Source: Fistularia commersonii (Eukaryota; Chordata; Actinopteri; Syngnathiformes; Fistulariidae). Taken from it: DNA of 64,000 bases. The position numbers and the translations under genes were made by a program. The notes beneath the pieces are model-generated. The model worked only from the letters and a program-made list of their open reading frames with translations, did not search any database and was not told where the DNA came from. The stretch is taken from NCBI GenBank assembly GCA_037954325.1, contig JBBMNZ010000007.1, forward strand, positions 17,496,001 to 17,560,000. The letters are read 5' to 3'. The number at the start of each line of letters is the position of its first letter. Positions within the stretch are counted from its first letter, which is position 1. Positions 39,888-64,000 of this stretch are shown one piece after another.

Positions 39888-41319
39888 ACACCTCTTTGGG
39901 ACCATGCTCAATTTGATTCATTTGAGCTTTACTAAGGTTTAAGATGGCTCTGTCATCAAGAAGGTCAGGCAGAAAGGACAAAGTTGTATGCTTTTGCTCT
40001 CCATCTGTGAATAAGTGCAACAAGATTTATTTTTTCCCCAACTCTGCTTTTGTGAGCTTTTTTCTTCTAAACAGTGAATCTAGACATTTTAGCAAATGAG
40101 TACATTTGTACTTCTAATTTCCCTGATAAATGCCGCAGGGATTTTTTTTTTTCAAATGAGAATAATAGAATAATATTGCTAAAACTGATCAATGGGTTTG
40201 ATCAGATTTTTTATTTTTTATTTTGTTGTTCTGTTCTGTCGGGAAATCAGTGTTCGCTTCCATCAAACTGCTACCATCAACCTTCCATCAACCTGCGCAT
40301 TTAGCACTTGCCCAATGTGCCGTCGTTTCTTTTTCAATTAAAAAAGACATAAATGAGTTAGAATGAGGCTGAATGGCTCCAGGGGGACTGGTGAAGGTCA
40401 TTCTCATAAATGACAGTGAAAGGAGTGTCTTGAAATCCTCTGATCAGAATCTCTGCCCCTACTCATGTAATTGTTTAACATTTGGTCCTGTATTTCTTTT
40501 TGTTTAAGTGAACAGTACTGATTACAAGAAACAAATCAAAAATGGATAGTGTGGAGTTGATTATTAGTGACTATCAACTATTTTCAGTTCAGAGCAACTA
40601 ATTGAATCTATGATCTTCACTCTGCAGGGTCAGGGTTTCACGCAATTCTAGCAAATATTCATTGGCGTTTACATCAACCAGACTTGAATTTTTCTTATTT
40701 GTTATAATGCACTTTGATATTTTTAAGTCTTGTAAATACAGCGTGCATGGCTTATTGAGGCTAATGTGTCTGCTTGTATGAGGGAACTGCATTTACCAAA
40801 ATGTAAACTAGGAGAATGTCTGAAGTTTCTGTTTTTTGATTTGTTATGATTTATTTTTGGTCCAGAAAACACTCCAGGTGTTTCATAGCTTCCTGTAAAA
40901 CTATGTAAGTGAATGGCGATGTCATCCACATGATCAGAAAAAATACAAAAAACATATGACAACCTTTTCAGCCATTTATTCAAGGAGCTCCCTTTATAAA
41001 AACGGGAACACATTTATTCAAATGTGGTTGTGGTGGTAAGCATATATTCCTGTACTATAATGTTTCCTTGTGTGTGTATTCAGGCAAGTAGAAATAAGGA
41101 TGAAAAACTCTGAAAGTATCCTTTTTACATCCTGAAGCTGAAGTCAGTTAAAGTGGTATTTAGTTATTTTATAGGAACTGGTGGCTAATTTTGGTGATTG
41201 GAGCCCAGATGAAGACATTGTGTTTTCTGTTTGGTCAGAGAAAGACAGTTGAGGGACGGCAGCTGCAAAGGACTCACTCTCAGACTAACACCGCTTATCT
41301 GCTGTCTGTCTCTTCTCCA

Positions 41320-41408
41320 GATCCCTGTCTTTCTCTCTCTCTTTCTATCCCTCTTTCTCTCTCTCTACCCATCCATTCTTCATCTGTCTCGGCCCACCTT
41401 CTCTCCAG
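41320..41408 (+). promoter_or_regulatory. Polypyrimidine tract and 3' splice site upstream of RALY start exon
   Basis: Roughly 85 bases are almost entirely C and T, with CTCTCTCTTTCTATCCCTC-type runs, and end in CTCCAG. The acceptor lies one base before the ATG, so the 5' UTR is spliced and the promoter is in an exon further upstream that I could not locate. The length of the tract suggests a strong acceptor, possibly sensitive to PTB or to U-rich binders such as RALY/hnRNP C; the last part is inference. Confidence 0.75.
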
Positions 41409-41409
41409 C

Positions 41410-63823
<22,414 letters not shown>

Positions 63824-64000
63824 GTGAGTTCAAACATTTCAATGACAATTTATTTATTTTTCAATTTCTTGTAATATGTGAATCATGCTTTCTCAAAGTA
63901 CACAAATCATTTGAGGTACTTAGTGCCCTATAAACAAAACAAAGTTAAACAGCCCATCCAGGGATGGATGAACTAGCATCGAGGCCCATGTTGCAGACTG

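Larger units (their letters stand above)
35666..41319. other. No gene seen (about 5.7 kb upstream of the RALY start exon)
   Basis: It contains (CT)n-(CA)n at 38291-38347, (CA)n at 39850-39884 and an (ATT)n-like run near 37240. Two stretches (36090-36380 and 39300-39560) look less repetitive than their surroundings and could be conserved non-coding sequence. This is where an untranslated RALY exon might lie, but none can be supported. Confidence 0.5.

Noticed and set aside
41191..41409. Upstream extension of the RALY reading frame
   Set aside because: It runs through the polypyrimidine tract and splice acceptor; the family N terminus starts at 41410.

Overview
The window looks like a teleost fish genomic segment. 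Coding density is very low, introns are long, CA/TG microsatellites are frequent, and the mobile elements are the usual fish mix: several LINE types, Tc1-like, hAT, pogo/Tigger-like and piggyBac-like DNA elements, and tRNA-derived SINEs. The species cannot be named from the sequence alone.

The only host gene I can support is RALY (an hnRNP C-like RNA-binding protein), on the + strand in the right third of the window. Four coding exons can be placed by homology, splice sites and codon phase: 41409-41665 (start codon and RRM), 51482-51554, 55772-55819 and 63660-63823. Together they give 541 coding bases (180 codons plus one base) that stay open across all junctions. The 3' part of the gene lies beyond position 64000. 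The first coding exon begins with a splice acceptor one base before the ATG, so at least one untranslated exon and the promoter lie upstream. I could not locate them.

Positions 1-41408 are intergenic and/or 5'-UTR intron sequence. They contain an 84-bp piggyBac-like MITE (1201-1284), decayed LINE copies (9456-11095, 13759-14729, 21440-23045, 23881-24456, 27949-29400), a tRNA(Ala)-related SINE (about 11100-11222), a truncated Tc1-like transposon (14730-15586), a tRNA-type SINE (26335-26569), several long microsatellites and a 500-bp purine-rich tract (34195-34700).

The RALY introns carry the best-defined elements. Directly after exon 1, a 600-bp hAT element with a perfect 8-bp target duplication is followed by a pogo/Tigger-like deletion derivative and a SINE, almost end to end. 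Intron 1 also has LINE fragments, a (TCTA)~40 array, a (TG)~62 array and an AT array. Intron 2 carries a near-complete 1512-bp Tc1-like transposon whose dead transposase gene contains an expanded pentanucleotide repeat. Intron 3 carries a LINE 3' end and a composite hAT-like element.

I see no operon, CRISPR array, phage or previously undescribed multi-gene system. The items most worth checking are the transposon cluster 54 bp from the RALY exon 1 donor, the repeat expansion inside the Tc1 transposase, an unusual Trp in the RRM, and a small unexplained coding-like relic at 34882-35088.
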